NCBI RefSeq assembly: GCF_963678835.1
Contig: NZ_OY787470.1
Location: 558,001 to 622,000, forward strand
DNA: 64,000 nt
DNA from: an uncultured Desulfuromonas sp.
GTDB lineage: Bacteria; Desulfobacterota; Desulfuromonadia; Desulfuromonadales; Desulfuromonadaceae
Direction: 5' to 3'
In this document: piece by piece, positions 54,302 to 62,612 of the stretch
Layout: each line of letters starts with the position of its first letter
Numbering within the stretch: position 1 is the stretch's first letter
The notes under the pieces: generated by a model
Database searches by the model: none
What the model saw: the letters and a program-made list of their open reading frames with translations, nothing else
What the model was told of the DNA's origin: nothing
Translations under genes and position numbers: made by a program

Positions 54302-55669
54302 ACGATCTCCATAAGGGGAGTAAGGAGGGCATCCAATAAAAGGCTGCTGTCAAGTGCACAGACATTCACCTACGACGACCTCAACCGGATCCGAACCTTC
54401 AATGGTGCCTGGGGCAGCGGGGCCTTTACTTACGATGTCGGCGGTAATCGCCTGCGAAAAACCATCGCCGGAGTCGCGACCAGCTATCATTATTCCACCA
54501 CCAAGCGATTAACCAGCACCACGGGCGGCGAGTTGCTGAGTTGTTCCTACAATTCCACCGGCCATCTGAGTTCGGGAAGCAAGGATGGAATCAGTTATGG
54601 CCTGACTTACGATGGATTCAACCAAGTAAAAAGCATTCAGATCGACTCCATCACGGAACTCGAAGCCGGATATGACGGCGACGGTCTGCGCGTCGTGAAA
54701 GACGGTGAGAACGGGACTATTGTTTACCATTACGACCCGGCAGGCAACGTCCTCAGTGAAAATGACGACACCGGTCAAAAAATCGCCGATTATGTTTATC
54801 TCAACGGCAAACTGATTGGTAAAGTTGCCGTAAACCCCAGCGCACAAGAAGAAAACTACTATTATCATACCGATCAAGTCGGAACCGTCCTTGCCATAAG
54901 TAACGCCGCCGGGCAAAAAGTCTGGGAGGCCGACTATGAACCGTTTGGCGTGGAATACAGCGTTGTCGCCAGCGAAGAAAACGCCAAGCGGTTTGTCGGC
55001 AAAGAAAAGGATATTGAGACCGGTCTGAACTACTTCGGCGCTCGTTACCTGTTTTCTGGAATCGGTCGCTTTTTGTCCCCGGATGCGGTCAGAGCTGTGG
55101 ATGCGCAGAGCGGACAGATCAATGCGGCGCTACTCGTCAACCCGCAGCGGCACAATGTCTATGCCTATTCTTTGAATAATCCATACCGGTATGTGGATGG
55201 TGATGGACTCTGGGCGGAAGCTGTTGTATGTGAAATTCCAAGTATTGCTGTTGGTGCTCATTCGTTAGCTGATAATGTAAAACAAGGAAATTGGGGTGCT
55301 GCAGTTGTAGATGCTGGAGGTATTGTGGCTGACGTTGTGGCGGCCGCGATTCCTGGAGTTCCGGGAGGTGTAGGGCTTTCGGTCAAGGCAACAAGGGCAA
55401 TGAATGTTGCCCGAAAAGCTATCTCACCAGTATTTAAAACAACAAAGGAAGCTGCAGTGGTAGCAAAAAAGCTTGGTTTTTATAAAATAAAACAAACTGT
55501 CCATGATGGTGAAGCTGTATTTAAAAGAGGAAAACTTTATATAACAAGAGATATTGATGGTCATCCTGGTGGTACTTGGAAAATGGCTAAATCTATAGAA
55601 GATTTGGGGTCAAAAAAAACAAGGGGCGGAACTTATAACATTGATCTCACAAAGAGAATAGGAGATTAA
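54302..55669 (+). CDS. Rhs-core fragment with C-terminal Ntox21-like toxin domain
   Basis: The frame is open from 54302 without a proper start; Rhs homology begins near 'SSAQTFTYDDLNRI'. YD-type repeats follow, then the core landmark 'GKEKDIETGLNYFGARYL' and 'GRFLSPDAV', then 'NPYRYVDGDGLW', after which an AT-rich tip begins. The last ~75 residues ('KKLGFYKIKQTVHDGEAVF', 'ITRDIDGHPGGTWKMA', 'LGSKKTRGGTYNIDLT', ending RIGD) recall the Ntox21 (toxin C-terminal domain) family, predicted to be RNase-like. A TTG at 54533 could start an internal product, but most likely this is an orphan, displaced tip cassette. Confidence 0.8.
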   Translation, partial: TISIRGVRRASNKRLLSSAQTFTYDDLNRIRTFNGAWGSGAFTYDVGGNRLRKTIAGVATSYHYSTTKRLTSTTGGELLSCSYNSTGHLSSGSKDGISYGLTYDGFNQVKSIQIDSITELEAGYDGDGLRVVKDGENGTIVYHYDPAGNVLSENDDTGQKIADYVYLNGKLIGKVAVNPSAQEENYYYHTDQVGTVLAISNAAGQKVWEADYEPFGVEYSVVASEENAKRFVGKEKDIETGLNYFGARYLFSGIGRFLSPDAVRAVDAQSGQINAALLVNPQRHNVYAYSLNNPYRYVDGDGLWAEAVVCEIPSIAVGAHSLADNVKQGNWGAAVVDAGGIVADVVAAAIPGVPGGVGLSVKATRAMNVARKAISPVFKTTKEAAVVAKKLGFYKIKQTVHDGEAVFKRGKLYITRDIDGHPGGTWKMAKSIEDLGSKKTRGGTYNIDLTKRIGD

Positions 55670-55670
55670 T

Positions 55671-55862
55671 ATGGAAATGGATATAGGGCAACAATGGATT
55701 ACAAAAGGAAAGACGATAAGTCAATTAATAGAAGAATTGTTAACATTTGAGGATCAAAACCTTGAGGTGCAAATTTCGATGGATGGTGGTGAAACACATA
55801 AGCCAATTAGTATTATTGGAAGTTTTAATGGTTTGTGTTTGTTGATTAATTGTGAAGATTGA
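55671..55862 (+). CDS. Small immunity protein for the adjacent Ntox21-like toxin
   Basis: A 63-residue soluble protein that starts 1 bp after the toxin stop. It contains 'TISQLIEELLTFEDQNLEVQI' (shortened) and 'MDGGETHKPISIIGSFNG'. It is AT-rich like the tip. Its size and position match immunity proteins paired with polymorphic toxins. GGAGATT lies just upstream in the toxin end. Confidence 0.75.
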   Translation: MEMDIGQQWITKGKTISQLIEELLTFEDQNLEVQISMDGGETHKPISIIGSFNGLCLLINCED

Positions 55863-55877
55863 ATTTTTTAAAATATC

Positions 55878-56670
55878 CCTGAATCCGGTAAAAGCCGGCA
55901 TGGAACGGGAGGTGAAAGTCCTCTACATGGTAAAGGGTAGCGACCAGCCATGACCCCGAGTCATGCGTCGGCCTCTCGCAAGAGAGGCGGCGAAGCGTTG
56001 ACAGGGGGCGTGCAGGCCGGGCTATTGAGCTCCGAAATCACCCTTTCGGGTTGCCGACCTTGTGATTTGGTGGGGAAGGCCGCACGGGGCGCCGCGCTAT
56101 CGCAAGTGGCGTCACCGGACCCGCGGAGTCAAAGAACCAGGGCATGTCCGCAAGCTCCATGCACGGAAACCGGGAGATCCGGGGATCGATCAGGCGCCTA
56201 TCCAGCGCGCCGGTCCGGTCGGGGAAGGCAATGGCCGAACGCCCGACATGCACGATCTGCGGAAGTCGGACGAAGGAATAGTATCGATGAAGCGAACGAA
56301 CAAAGGTGCTCAACCGAAACAAAGCGGCCATCCACCAGCGGAGTTTGTGGAGAAAAGTCCTTCGGCCAAGGGAAAACCTGAACAGACGACCGTGACCGGT
56401 ACGCAGAGACCGGAAGCAGCGACGAGCGGACTGGACAGGATACGAGAAGCCGCGAAGCGGGACAAAACTCTGCGCTTCACCAACCTGTTGCACCATGTCA
56501 CCATGGAGCGATTGCACACCGCCTACCTAAAGCTCAACCCCAAGGCGGCACAAGGCATCGACCAAACGACATGGCAGGAATACGGCGAGCAATTGAAACC
56601 CCGCCTCGCCACACTCCAAGATCATATCCATAAAGGCACCTACCGGGTCAGACCGAGTAAACGGATCTGC
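55878..56670 (+). mobile_element. Group II intron fragment, truncated at the 3' side
   Basis: Non-coding 55878-56286 has the GC-rich structured style of a bacterial group II intron ('CCGGTAAAAGCCGG', 'GGGAGGTGAAAGTCCTCTAC', 'TCTCGCAAGAGA'). An intron-encoded reverse transcriptase N-terminus follows. Domains V/VI and the rest of the protein are missing; the break coincides with a GGCAGTTCGGGGGACAGTATA repeat end. A clean 5' GUGYG start was not identified. Confidence 0.7.
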
Positions 56671-56715
56671 GGCAGTTCGGGGGACAGTATATTTAACTCG
56701 GTTGGAGCATCGTAA
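56287..56715 (+). pseudogene. Group II intron reverse transcriptase/maturase, N-terminal fragment
   Basis: The reading frame starts at ATG 56287 with 'MKRTNKGAQPKQSGHP'. 'LDRIREAAKRDKTLRF', 'LNPKAAQGIDQTTWQEY' and 'HIHKGTYRVRPSKR' are the RT-0/RT-1 region of LtrA-like maturases. After PSKR the sequence becomes repeat-derived ('ICGSSGDSIFNS'), so the remaining ~300 residues including the YADD centre are lost. Non-functional alone. Confidence 0.82.
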
Positions 56716-56846
56716 GGATCCATCTTGCCGGGCAGGATGATGTGATGGTCGGGGCGCGCAGTTGCTTGATCTTGTGGCGGATTGGAAGACTTTCTCCTGT
56801 TATCGTTCGCAGAAGTCGTAGAAATGACGGTTCTGTATACTGTCCC
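56681..56846 (+). mobile_element. R3 MITE-like element, copy 2 (166 bp)
   Basis: Same ends GGGACAGTATA and TATACTGTCCC and the same length as 48942-49107, with about two base differences. It truncates the group II intron protein on its left. To its right stands GAATGGCACC, the first bases of an R4 end, then unassigned sequence to 57000 with a TGCCACTTGGTGGCA palindrome. Confidence 0.85.
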
Positions 56847-56999
56847 GAATGGCACCTCCTCCACCCCATGCCGACTTTACCGGCGCTTTCGATTTGACCC
56901 CTTAGCCCTTTCTTATGGAACAAGGTAAGCAGTGCCACTTGGTGGCACTACGAGATCAGGGGCTTTATTTGCACTCTTTGAGGCATCAAGCTACTGAAA

Positions 57000-57332
57000 T
57001 TATAACCAACTTGGTTTATTATTTTCATCACCACTCCAACCCCAATCACTCAAAATTTCAACATAATCATCTCTTGAATACTGCTCGTTATCGAAAGGTT
57101 CGTCTAAAACTGAAAATCCATATCCTTCATTTACAATATCATCGACATAGCTTGAGATTTTATCGTACTCATTAATGACAATCATGCCCTTAGATGCTCC
57201 AAATTTTTTTAATAGAAATTCTGTCTCAATTTCAACACCAGATGAAAGCATTAATATAAATGGGGTTATAATTTCTAAATCCAAATCCTTGGCGGCTATT
57301 TGCCATATTTTAATCAATCTATTTGTATTCAT
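57000..57332 (-). CDS. Candidate immunity protein next to a toxin tail
   Basis: A 110-residue acidic soluble protein, AT-rich, starting 7 bp after the stop of the toxin tail at 57340. Recognisable text: 'LKKFGASKGMIVINEYDK' and C-terminal 'EILSDWGWSGDENNKP'. No family is recognised. Its order (toxin then immunity, same strand) and composition match the other tip cassettes. Confidence 0.65.
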   Translation of the reverse strand: MNTNRLIKIWQIAAKDLDLEIITPFILMLSSGVEIETEFLLKKFGASKGMIVINEYDKISSYVDDIVNEGYGFSVLDEPFDNEQYSRDDYVEILSDWGWSGDENNKPSWL

Positions 57333-57339
57333 AATTATT

Positions 57340-57571
57340 CTATTTGTCCTTTATTGGAATATGATCAACAGGACCAACATGACCATGCAAATCTTTGTAA
57401 TTTCTATCAGGGTGCATTTCCGGTCCTCGCACTTTATTTGATGGAAATGGATCAGAAAGTTCTTTATTCAAGTCTTTGTATGCCTGCATATCTTCAGGAG
57501 CAATCCCTATTCTCTTATCCTTTCTTGCCATATCAACCAAAGCTTGCTTTTTATCACTAAAGGGGAGTTCA
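57340..57571 (-). pseudogene. Polymorphic toxin C-terminal tail, 5' truncated by a repeat
   Basis: About 76 residues survive, from 'ELPFSDKKQALVDMARKD' to 'HGHVGPVDHIPIKDK'. The 'KVRGPEMHPDR...HGHVGPVDHIP' tail is one I recall from Rhs-linked predicted nucleases. The open frame stops being toxin-like at a GGGGAGTTCAGGGGACAGTATA repeat end at 57562-57583. On the opposite strand to the other two tips. Confidence 0.65.
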
Positions 57572-57583
57572 GGGGACAGTATA

Positions 57584-57756
57584 GAATGGCACTAGTTTAA
57601 GCAAGATTTGCGTAAAAACAGAATTGTCCATAGGTGCAAATGAGAACAGCCCCAATAGCCTGAAATTATAACAGTTTGTGCCGGAAAACATCTCGGACTG
57701 TTCGATGCACAGAAGTCCTTAACTTTGTTGAGAATTCTCTTAAACTAGTGCCATTC
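57584..57756 (-). mobile_element. R4 inverted-repeat element, intact copy 2 (173 bp)
   Basis: Ends GAATGGCACTAGTTTAAG and CTTAAACTAGTGCCATTC are perfect 18-bp inverted repeats. It is the uninterrupted, opposite-strand counterpart of 49108-50980, with a single CTAG where the IS1380-family element sits in copy 1. Non-coding. Confidence 0.85.
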
Positions 57757-57848
57757 GGGGCTGTCCCAGGCTTTTGTGGTGCAAACCACCAGCGTTCCAT
57801 AGCCCGCAAACATCTTGGACAGCCCCAGATAGGGCTTGGGACAGTCCC
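57757..57848 (-). repeat. R5 inverted-repeat element, copy 2
   Basis: GGGGCTGTCCC and GGGACAGTCCC bound a 92-bp stretch that matches 48452-48560 in reverse, with a small deletion near the left end. Beyond the right end GAGTTTGCTACGAAAGTGC and the R4-type end (57867-57884) also match the flank of copy 1. Confidence 0.8.
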
Positions 57849-57906
57849 GAGTTTGCTACGAAAGTGCTTAAGCTAGCGCCATTCTATACTGTCCCCGAAA
57901 CTCCCC

Positions 57907-58113
57907 AAATATGGCGACAGACTGCGGATTCGGACGACTGTATCCATACCCAAGCCAACGCGGGGCATCTTCAATCACCTCATTGAAAATGCCGAGACCG
58001 GGCAAATCATCTGTCAAGCCCGGCACTACGGCTTATGGATGAACCGAGTCAAACGGCGGCCTCATCCCTTTCCTGATGAGGTGGTGATGTTGTTGTCTTC
58101 TGAAGGAGAGTAG
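57907..58113 (+). pseudogene. C-terminal remnant of a YbgC-like acyl-CoA thioesterase
   Basis: An open frame with no start reads 'YGDRLRIRTTVSIPKPTRG', 'NAETGQIICQARHYGLWMN' and 'RRPHPFPDEVVMLL' to a TAG at 58111. This resembles the last strands of hot-dog-fold 4HBT thioesterases. The N-terminal half is replaced by the composite repeat ending at 57906. Confidence 0.5.
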
Positions 58114-58140
58114 CAGAGTTATTCTTGGATCTTATAGAAA

Positions 58141-58170
58141 GGCCACTCCCGGCTTTGCCGGGAGGCCCGA
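58141..58170 (-). terminator. Probable terminator after the gene at 58230
   Basis: GGCCTCCCGGC and GCCGGGAGTGGCC pair on the minus strand, followed by TTTCT. The T run is short. Confidence 0.5.
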
Positions 58171-58229
58171 AAAGTATGGCAATTACCCATCGACAGCAGA
58201 ACGAGTGAAACTCTCTCCCAAAGTCCGGA

Positions 58230-58706
58230 TCAGCTTCCTTCAAAAAGTGATATGACAATCATTTCAGGAAGCAGCGGAGAATAACGATCTTCGTGTTTTT
58301 TGAAAATAATGGTTTCATAGAGACCGCCCAATTTCTTAAAGCTGGGGTCTTCCGCGAGGTAGATCTTGAGATTGTGTCTGGACATGTCAAAGCTTTCTAC
58401 CAAAACCATATCCTCATAGTAGTCATCCTCCATGATCTTTTCCCAGAGGATTCCCCATATTTCCCGGTCGCTTTTCCCTTTAAGATTCGGAGCATCCAAA
58501 GGAAAGAACACCGACTCGCGGTATTCTTCATCATTTCGCAGCCGTTCGCTCGCTTCCTTCACGATCTGGACCGACTCTGGATGCAGATTGTCAAGAATCG
58601 CCTGCGGATTCGTTGCCGCATCGCGAATATAATCGGCGTATTCGTAGCAGGGCGCGGTGTTGAAGGTCACCAAGATCAGTACAATAGCAAACACGCTTGC
58701 TCTCAT
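58230..58706 (-). CDS. Secreted protein of unknown function
   Basis: A 158-residue protein with a signal peptide ('MRASVFAIVLILVTFNTAP', cleavage near CYEY). The mature part is acidic and helical, with 'LHPESVQIVKEASERLR' and 'KSDREIWGILWEKIMEDDYYED'. The Cys near the cut site does not make a good lipobox. No family is recognised. It borders the accessory island; base composition looks near normal. 58707-58978 upstream holds no assigned feature. Confidence 0.65.
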   Translation of the reverse strand: MRASVFAIVLILVTFNTAPCYEYADYIRDAATNPQAILDNLHPESVQIVKEASERLRNDEEYRESVFFPLDAPNLKGKSDREIWGILWEKIMEDDYYEDMVLVESFDMSRHNLKIYLAEDPSFKKLGGLYETIIFKKHEDRYSPLLPEMIVISLFEGS

Positions 58707-58978
58707 GTTGTGTTGTTCTCCTTATGATAAAAATGCAAGTTGCATCAACAAAGCCTGAAAAAGACAGTGGGCCGTGTAACCCTCAAGATTCAGGATGCCG
58801 CAATAGGTATCGATAATTAGAGCTATTTTATGCGACATGGTGGCAGGAGTCGATAGAAAATGTTCGTTAAAGATAAAAACATAATAATTACGACTAATTA
58901 TCTTTTTGTGCAGCGTTTTATCCTGTATTCTAGCCAGTGAGAAGTTTTTACCCGTTGTCAGAGATGGAGGTAGGTCAA

Positions 58979-59758
58979 ATGATAAAATGGATGCTGGCTG
59001 TTCTGGTTTTTTGTGTCTTTTCCGTTCCGGCCCATGCCGAGTTGGAAAGAACTCTCTGGGCGTGGGATACACAGACACCACAGCAGGGAAACTTTTCAGT
59101 GAGCGTTGGTGGTGGATACGAAAATTACAACTATCTCAAAGTCGACGGTCGCACGGTGCAATCTACCGCAGCTCTTTCTTACGGTATCCGGGATAACTGG
59201 TCGGCCGGGCTGGAAGTGTCCTATCAATACTGGTGGGAAAAGGGCTACGGTGAAAAATATTCTGAAAAAGGGCTGGGGGATTCAGCTCTGGTGACCACTT
59301 ATCGTTTCATCAATGACCGGCAAAGCAGCGTCGAATTTGCGGTGAGAGGCTCGTTGAACGTACCGACGGGCGATGATGATCGTTATCTCGGCAGTGGTAA
59401 ATGGGAGCCTAAGCTCGAATTTATTACTGCGTCATCACTCGGGCCGGTGGTGCTGGTTACGAACCTGGGCGGCACCTACATCATCGATGCTGACGATCAG
59501 GAAGAACATGTGGTGTTGAACGGCGACATTGAATGTGTGGTTCCGCTGACGTCGTGGTTAAGCGCCAATGCCGTCGTGTCCGGTTGGACCTCTCGTTGGG
59601 AGGAGTCTGCCGATGACCATTACCTTCAACTCGGGGGAGGCGTGAGAGTTGCGCCGACTGCGCAAACCTTTATCGCCGCTTCACTCTATCATCTGGTTGC
59701 AAGTGATTTTTACGATGACGACTGGTATGTGATGCTGAATCTTGGCGCGGAATTCTAA
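58979..59758 (+). CDS. Outer-membrane-type beta-barrel protein
   Basis: A 259-residue protein beginning at ATG 58979, 8 nt after GGAGG. Signal peptide ends at 'VPAHA|ELE'. The mature sequence shows alternating amphipathic strands with aromatic girdles ('GGGYENYNYLKVDG', 'SAGLEVSYQYWWEKGYG', 'EFAVRGSLNVPTGDDDRYLG') and ends in Phe ('VMLNLGAEF'), the BAM recognition signature. Function is unknown; a small porin-like or surface protein. It lies 63 bp before the protease gene on the same strand. Confidence 0.8.
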   Translation: MIKWMLAVLVFCVFSVPAHAELERTLWAWDTQTPQQGNFSVSVGGGYENYNYLKVDGRTVQSTAALSYGIRDNWSAGLEVSYQYWWEKGYGEKYSEKGLGDSALVTTYRFINDRQSSVEFAVRGSLNVPTGDDDRYLGSGKWEPKLEFITASSLGPVVLVTNLGGTYIIDADDQEEHVVLNGDIECVVPLTSWLSANAVVSGWTSRWEESADDHYLQLGGGVRVAPTAQTFIAASLYHLVASDFYDDDWYVMLNLGAEF

Positions 59759-59821
59759 CCGCCTGTAGAGACTGGAGGGGCGAACAACCTCTCGCTAAGC
59801 CCGACCTTCGGGGGGGACACA

Positions 59822-62542
59822 TTGATAAGAACAAGATGTCTGCTGTTTTGGATGTTTCTGCTACTTTCGGCCACAGCCCAGGCGATGACCGTGCATCTGG
59901 GCGGAATGGCCTTTGATCCGCTGGACAATGCTGCTCAGCAAAGATGGCCTGCCGTTACGGCTCCTCCGGAAGATTCGCAACGGCCTGTCAAGCAAACGGT
60001 GAGCGCTGACGCAGCCGGGAACTATTATATTGTCCAGTTTGACGGCCCCATCCAGGACGCGTGGCGGCATGCTCTGGAAAGTCTCGGCGCGACGGTGCTT
60101 GATTATGTGCCGGACTTTGCCTTTATCGTCCATCTTGATCCGCAGAATGCAACGCAGCTCGACAGCCTTGCCCATGTGCGCTGGTTTGGCCCTTATCGCG
60201 CGGAGTATCGTTTAAGCCTTGAGGCCAGGGCTCTGGCAACGTTTTCCCTCCCTGAGGAGTCGAACACGGGGGCGAGCCGAGGGACGCGACTGCGTATCGA
60301 TGTTTTCCCCGGCGAAGACAGCACGGCGATCTGCGAGGCTATCCGCACGTTAGGCGGTACTGTCGCGGAGGTGCTCGAATCCTCATGGGGCATTCGTCTT
60401 GATGCGACAATCGCGGCAGATCACATTGATGCGTTGGCGCGGATCTCCGGGATCAAGTGGGTGGAAATTTACACAGCGCCCAAGACATCGGCGAATGTGG
60501 CCGCAGATATCATCGGTCTGACCAATGTCCGTTTTCAGACGTCTGCCGAAGGTTTGTACGGGGAAAATCAGGTTGTCGCGGTGTGTGACAGCGGCTTGGA
60601 CCGCGGTTCGCCGACGGATATTCATCCCGACTTTCTCGACGGGCGCGGCAGCTCGCGCGTTGCCGCCATCTTTCGCTGGGGCGACTACAGTTCCTCCCAG
60701 GATCTCAGCGGCCATGGCACCCATGTCGCGGGTTTGGTCCTTGGTAACGGCCAACAATCCGGGTCTGACCCGGCCCACAGCGATTTTTCCGAAGACAGTT
60801 TTGTCGGCATGGCCCCCAAGGCGCGCCTGATCTTTCAAGCGGTCGGAAATCCAGATCTCTCGTCAGTCTCTTTGCCCAGCCTGCCTTCCAGCCTGACGCC
60901 CCTGTTTCAGCAGGCGTTGGATGCTTCGGCGACCATTCACAGCAACAGCTGGGGCGAGGCCGGTAGCGGCGTGTACACTGTTGAGTGTGAGGATGTGGAT
61001 CAGTTCTGTTGGGATCATAAAGAGTTTTTAGTCCTTTTTGCCGGAGGCAATGCGGGCCTAGATCGCGATATGGATGGCATGGTCGACCGCTATTGTCTTG
61101 ATAGCCCGGCGACAGCTAAAAATTGTCTGACCGTTGGCGCCAGTGAAAGTTTGCGGGCCGCAGAGGGCCTCGCTGAGAGTGTGTGGGGAAGTTTTCGTGA
61201 TTACGCGGAGCCGATCAACTCGGATCTGACGTCGGATAATGCCCAGGGCATGGCACCATTCTCTTCGCGAGGACCTTGTCTGGATGGTCGCATCAAGCCG
61301 GATCTTGTCGCACCGGGGACCAATATCCTCTCCACCCGCTCCGCTGTGCAAGCGGGTAACGGCTGGGGTGGTTACAACGATTGGTATTATTACTCCGGCG
61401 GCACCAGCATGGCAACGCCGATTGTTGCGGGCGCGGCTGCCGTACTGCGTGGCTATCTGACCCGCCAGGTGGAGGCGTTTAAGGTGACGCCGCCCTCATC
61501 GGCCATGCTCAAGGCCTGTCTGGCCAATGCCGCGACCGGTATGGAACCGGGCCAGTATGTCGATTCCGGTGTTGTTGAAGTGTCGACGACTCCCGGCGTG
61601 GTAGCCGGATGGGGACGACTCAATCTTGAAAATGCCGTGAACCCTCAAACGCCTGATTTTATCACTTATGTAGACAACGACACGGGCTTGACGACTGGTG
61701 AAGAGGTTCGTTATGCGGTCAGCAAGGTGGCCGATACTGGTCCGTTACGCATCAATCTTGCCTGGACCGACTATCCGGCTTCCGCTGCCAGCAATGGTGG
61801 CCTGGTAAACGATCTGGATCTGATGGTGACCGATCAACACGGGCAGGTCTATTACCCGGATAATGCTTTGGCGCAAGACGCCATGGAGCAGGAGTCCTAC
61901 TATGACCTGAGCCATGGGCTCACAGTGCTCAGTGCCGGCCAGGTGGCGTTGCGCCTGACACCGGACAGCTATCCCAAACGGTTGAGCAGCCTGGTGTTTG
62001 CCGGCTGGAACGACTCCTGGATGCACACGCCGGTTACCGTCGAGGTTTATAAAGCCGGCAGCGGCGGTGAGCCGACCGGTACAGCCCTGTACTCAAGAAC
62101 AGTGAGAAACTGGGGTGCGGACAGCGCGGAACAGGAGATCTTGAAATTTGAAGCAGCCCTGCCGGTTGATATCGATGTCACGCAAGGGGATGTGGTCGTG
62201 GTCTTTACCTTTGCCGACGCTGCCGCCACGGGCTTGCTGGGAACACCCGCCGACAGTGGAGGGCGGGCTTTGGTCAACAACGGCAATGGCTGGCAGGTTT
62301 CCTCAACGGTTCCCACTGTAGCGGGGGTGTTTTTCAGCACGGATGAAGCGGAAACGTTCGACCGGGTCAACAACCTGTTGGGCGTGACGATTGATGCGCC
62401 GTCCGGCGATTATACCGTGACCGTCAGGGGCTACAATGTTCCGCGGGGGCCGCAGCCGTTTGCGTTGGTGATCCGTGGCACCCAAGAGCCTGAGCCGCAA
62501 TGGGGGCGTGACGTGTATCCATTCTGGCGGCAACGGCGTTAA
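59822..62542 (+). CDS. Secreted subtilisin-like serine protease (S8 family)
   Basis: A 906-residue exported protease. The start is TTG 59822; the nearby ATG is out of frame. Signal peptide ends near 'ATAQA|MTV'. A propeptide-like region covers about 22-235, then the S8 domain with Asp256 (AVCDSGLD), His298 (SGHGTHVAG), Asn410 (FAGGN) and Ser529 (GGTSMATP). The last ~290 residues are beta-rich domains ('LRINLAWTDYPA', 'GDYTVTVRGYNVP'), like KP-43-type C-terminal barrels, ending WRQRR. A plausible T2SS substrate. Confidence 0.93.
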   Translation: MIRTRCLLFWMFLLLSATAQAMTVHLGGMAFDPLDNAAQQRWPAVTAPPEDSQRPVKQTVSADAAGNYYIVQFDGPIQDAWRHALESLGATVLDYVPDFAFIVHLDPQNATQLDSLAHVRWFGPYRAEYRLSLEARALATFSLPEESNTGASRGTRLRIDVFPGEDSTAICEAIRTLGGTVAEVLESSWGIRLDATIAADHIDALARISGIKWVEIYTAPKTSANVAADIIGLTNVRFQTSAEGLYGENQVVAVCDSGLDRGSPTDIHPDFLDGRGSSRVAAIFRWGDYSSSQDLSGHGTHVAGLVLGNGQQSGSDPAHSDFSEDSFVGMAPKARLIFQAVGNPDLSSVSLPSLPSSLTPLFQQALDASATIHSNSWGEAGSGVYTVECEDVDQFCWDHKEFLVLFAGGNAGLDRDMDGMVDRYCLDSPATAKNCLTVGASESLRAAEGLAESVWGSFRDYAEPINSDLTSDNAQGMAPFSSRGPCLDGRIKPDLVAPGTNILSTRSAVQAGNGWGGYNDWYYYSGGTSMATPIVAGAAAVLRGYLTRQVEAFKVTPPSSAMLKACLANAATGMEPGQYVDSGVVEVSTTPGVVAGWGRLNLENAVNPQTPDFITYVDNDTGLTTGEEVRYAVSKVADTGPLRINLAWTDYPASAASNGGLVNDLDLMVTDQHGQVYYPDNALAQDAMEQESYYDLSHGLTVLSAGQVALRLTPDSYPKRLSSLVFAGWNDSWMHTPVTVEVYKAGSGGEPTGTALYSRTVRNWGADSAEQEILKFEAALPVDIDVTQGDVVVVFTFADAAATGLLGTPADSGGRALVNNGNGWQVSSTVPTVAGVFFSTDEAETFDRVNNLLGVTIDAPSGDYTVTVRGYNVPRGPQPFALVIRGTQEPEPQWGRDVYPFWRQRR

Positions 62543-62565
62543 CGCTGGTCATTGAGGATTCATGA

Positions 62566-62601
62566 CAACGGGCCGTTCTGTTGAACAGAATCGGCCCGTT
62601 G
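62566..62601. terminator. Shared hairpin between convergent protease and phosphatase genes
   Basis: CAACGGGCCG plus TTCTG pairs with CAGAA plus CGGCCCGTTG around TTGAA, a strong 15-bp stem with one bulge. There is no long T run, so it may act with Rho or as an mRNA 3' end. Confidence 0.6.
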
Positions 62602-62612
62602 TTGGTTGGAAC

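Larger units (their letters stand above)
57562..57906. repeat. Composite inverted structure enclosing R4 and R5
   Basis: The left end GGGGAGTTCA plus GGGGACAGTATA plus GAATGGC is mirrored on the right by GCCATTC plus TATACTGTCCCC plus GAAACTCCCC. Between them lie R4 (57584-57756) and R5 (57757-57848). The right-hand end string is also found at 50973-51001, right at the broken Rhs core. The composite separates a truncated toxin (left) from a truncated thioesterase-like gene (right). Confidence 0.75.

Noticed and set aside
56038..56517. A 159-codon minus-strand ORF over the group II intron
   Set aside because: Antisense to intron RNA and the reverse transcriptase start; no recognisable protein.
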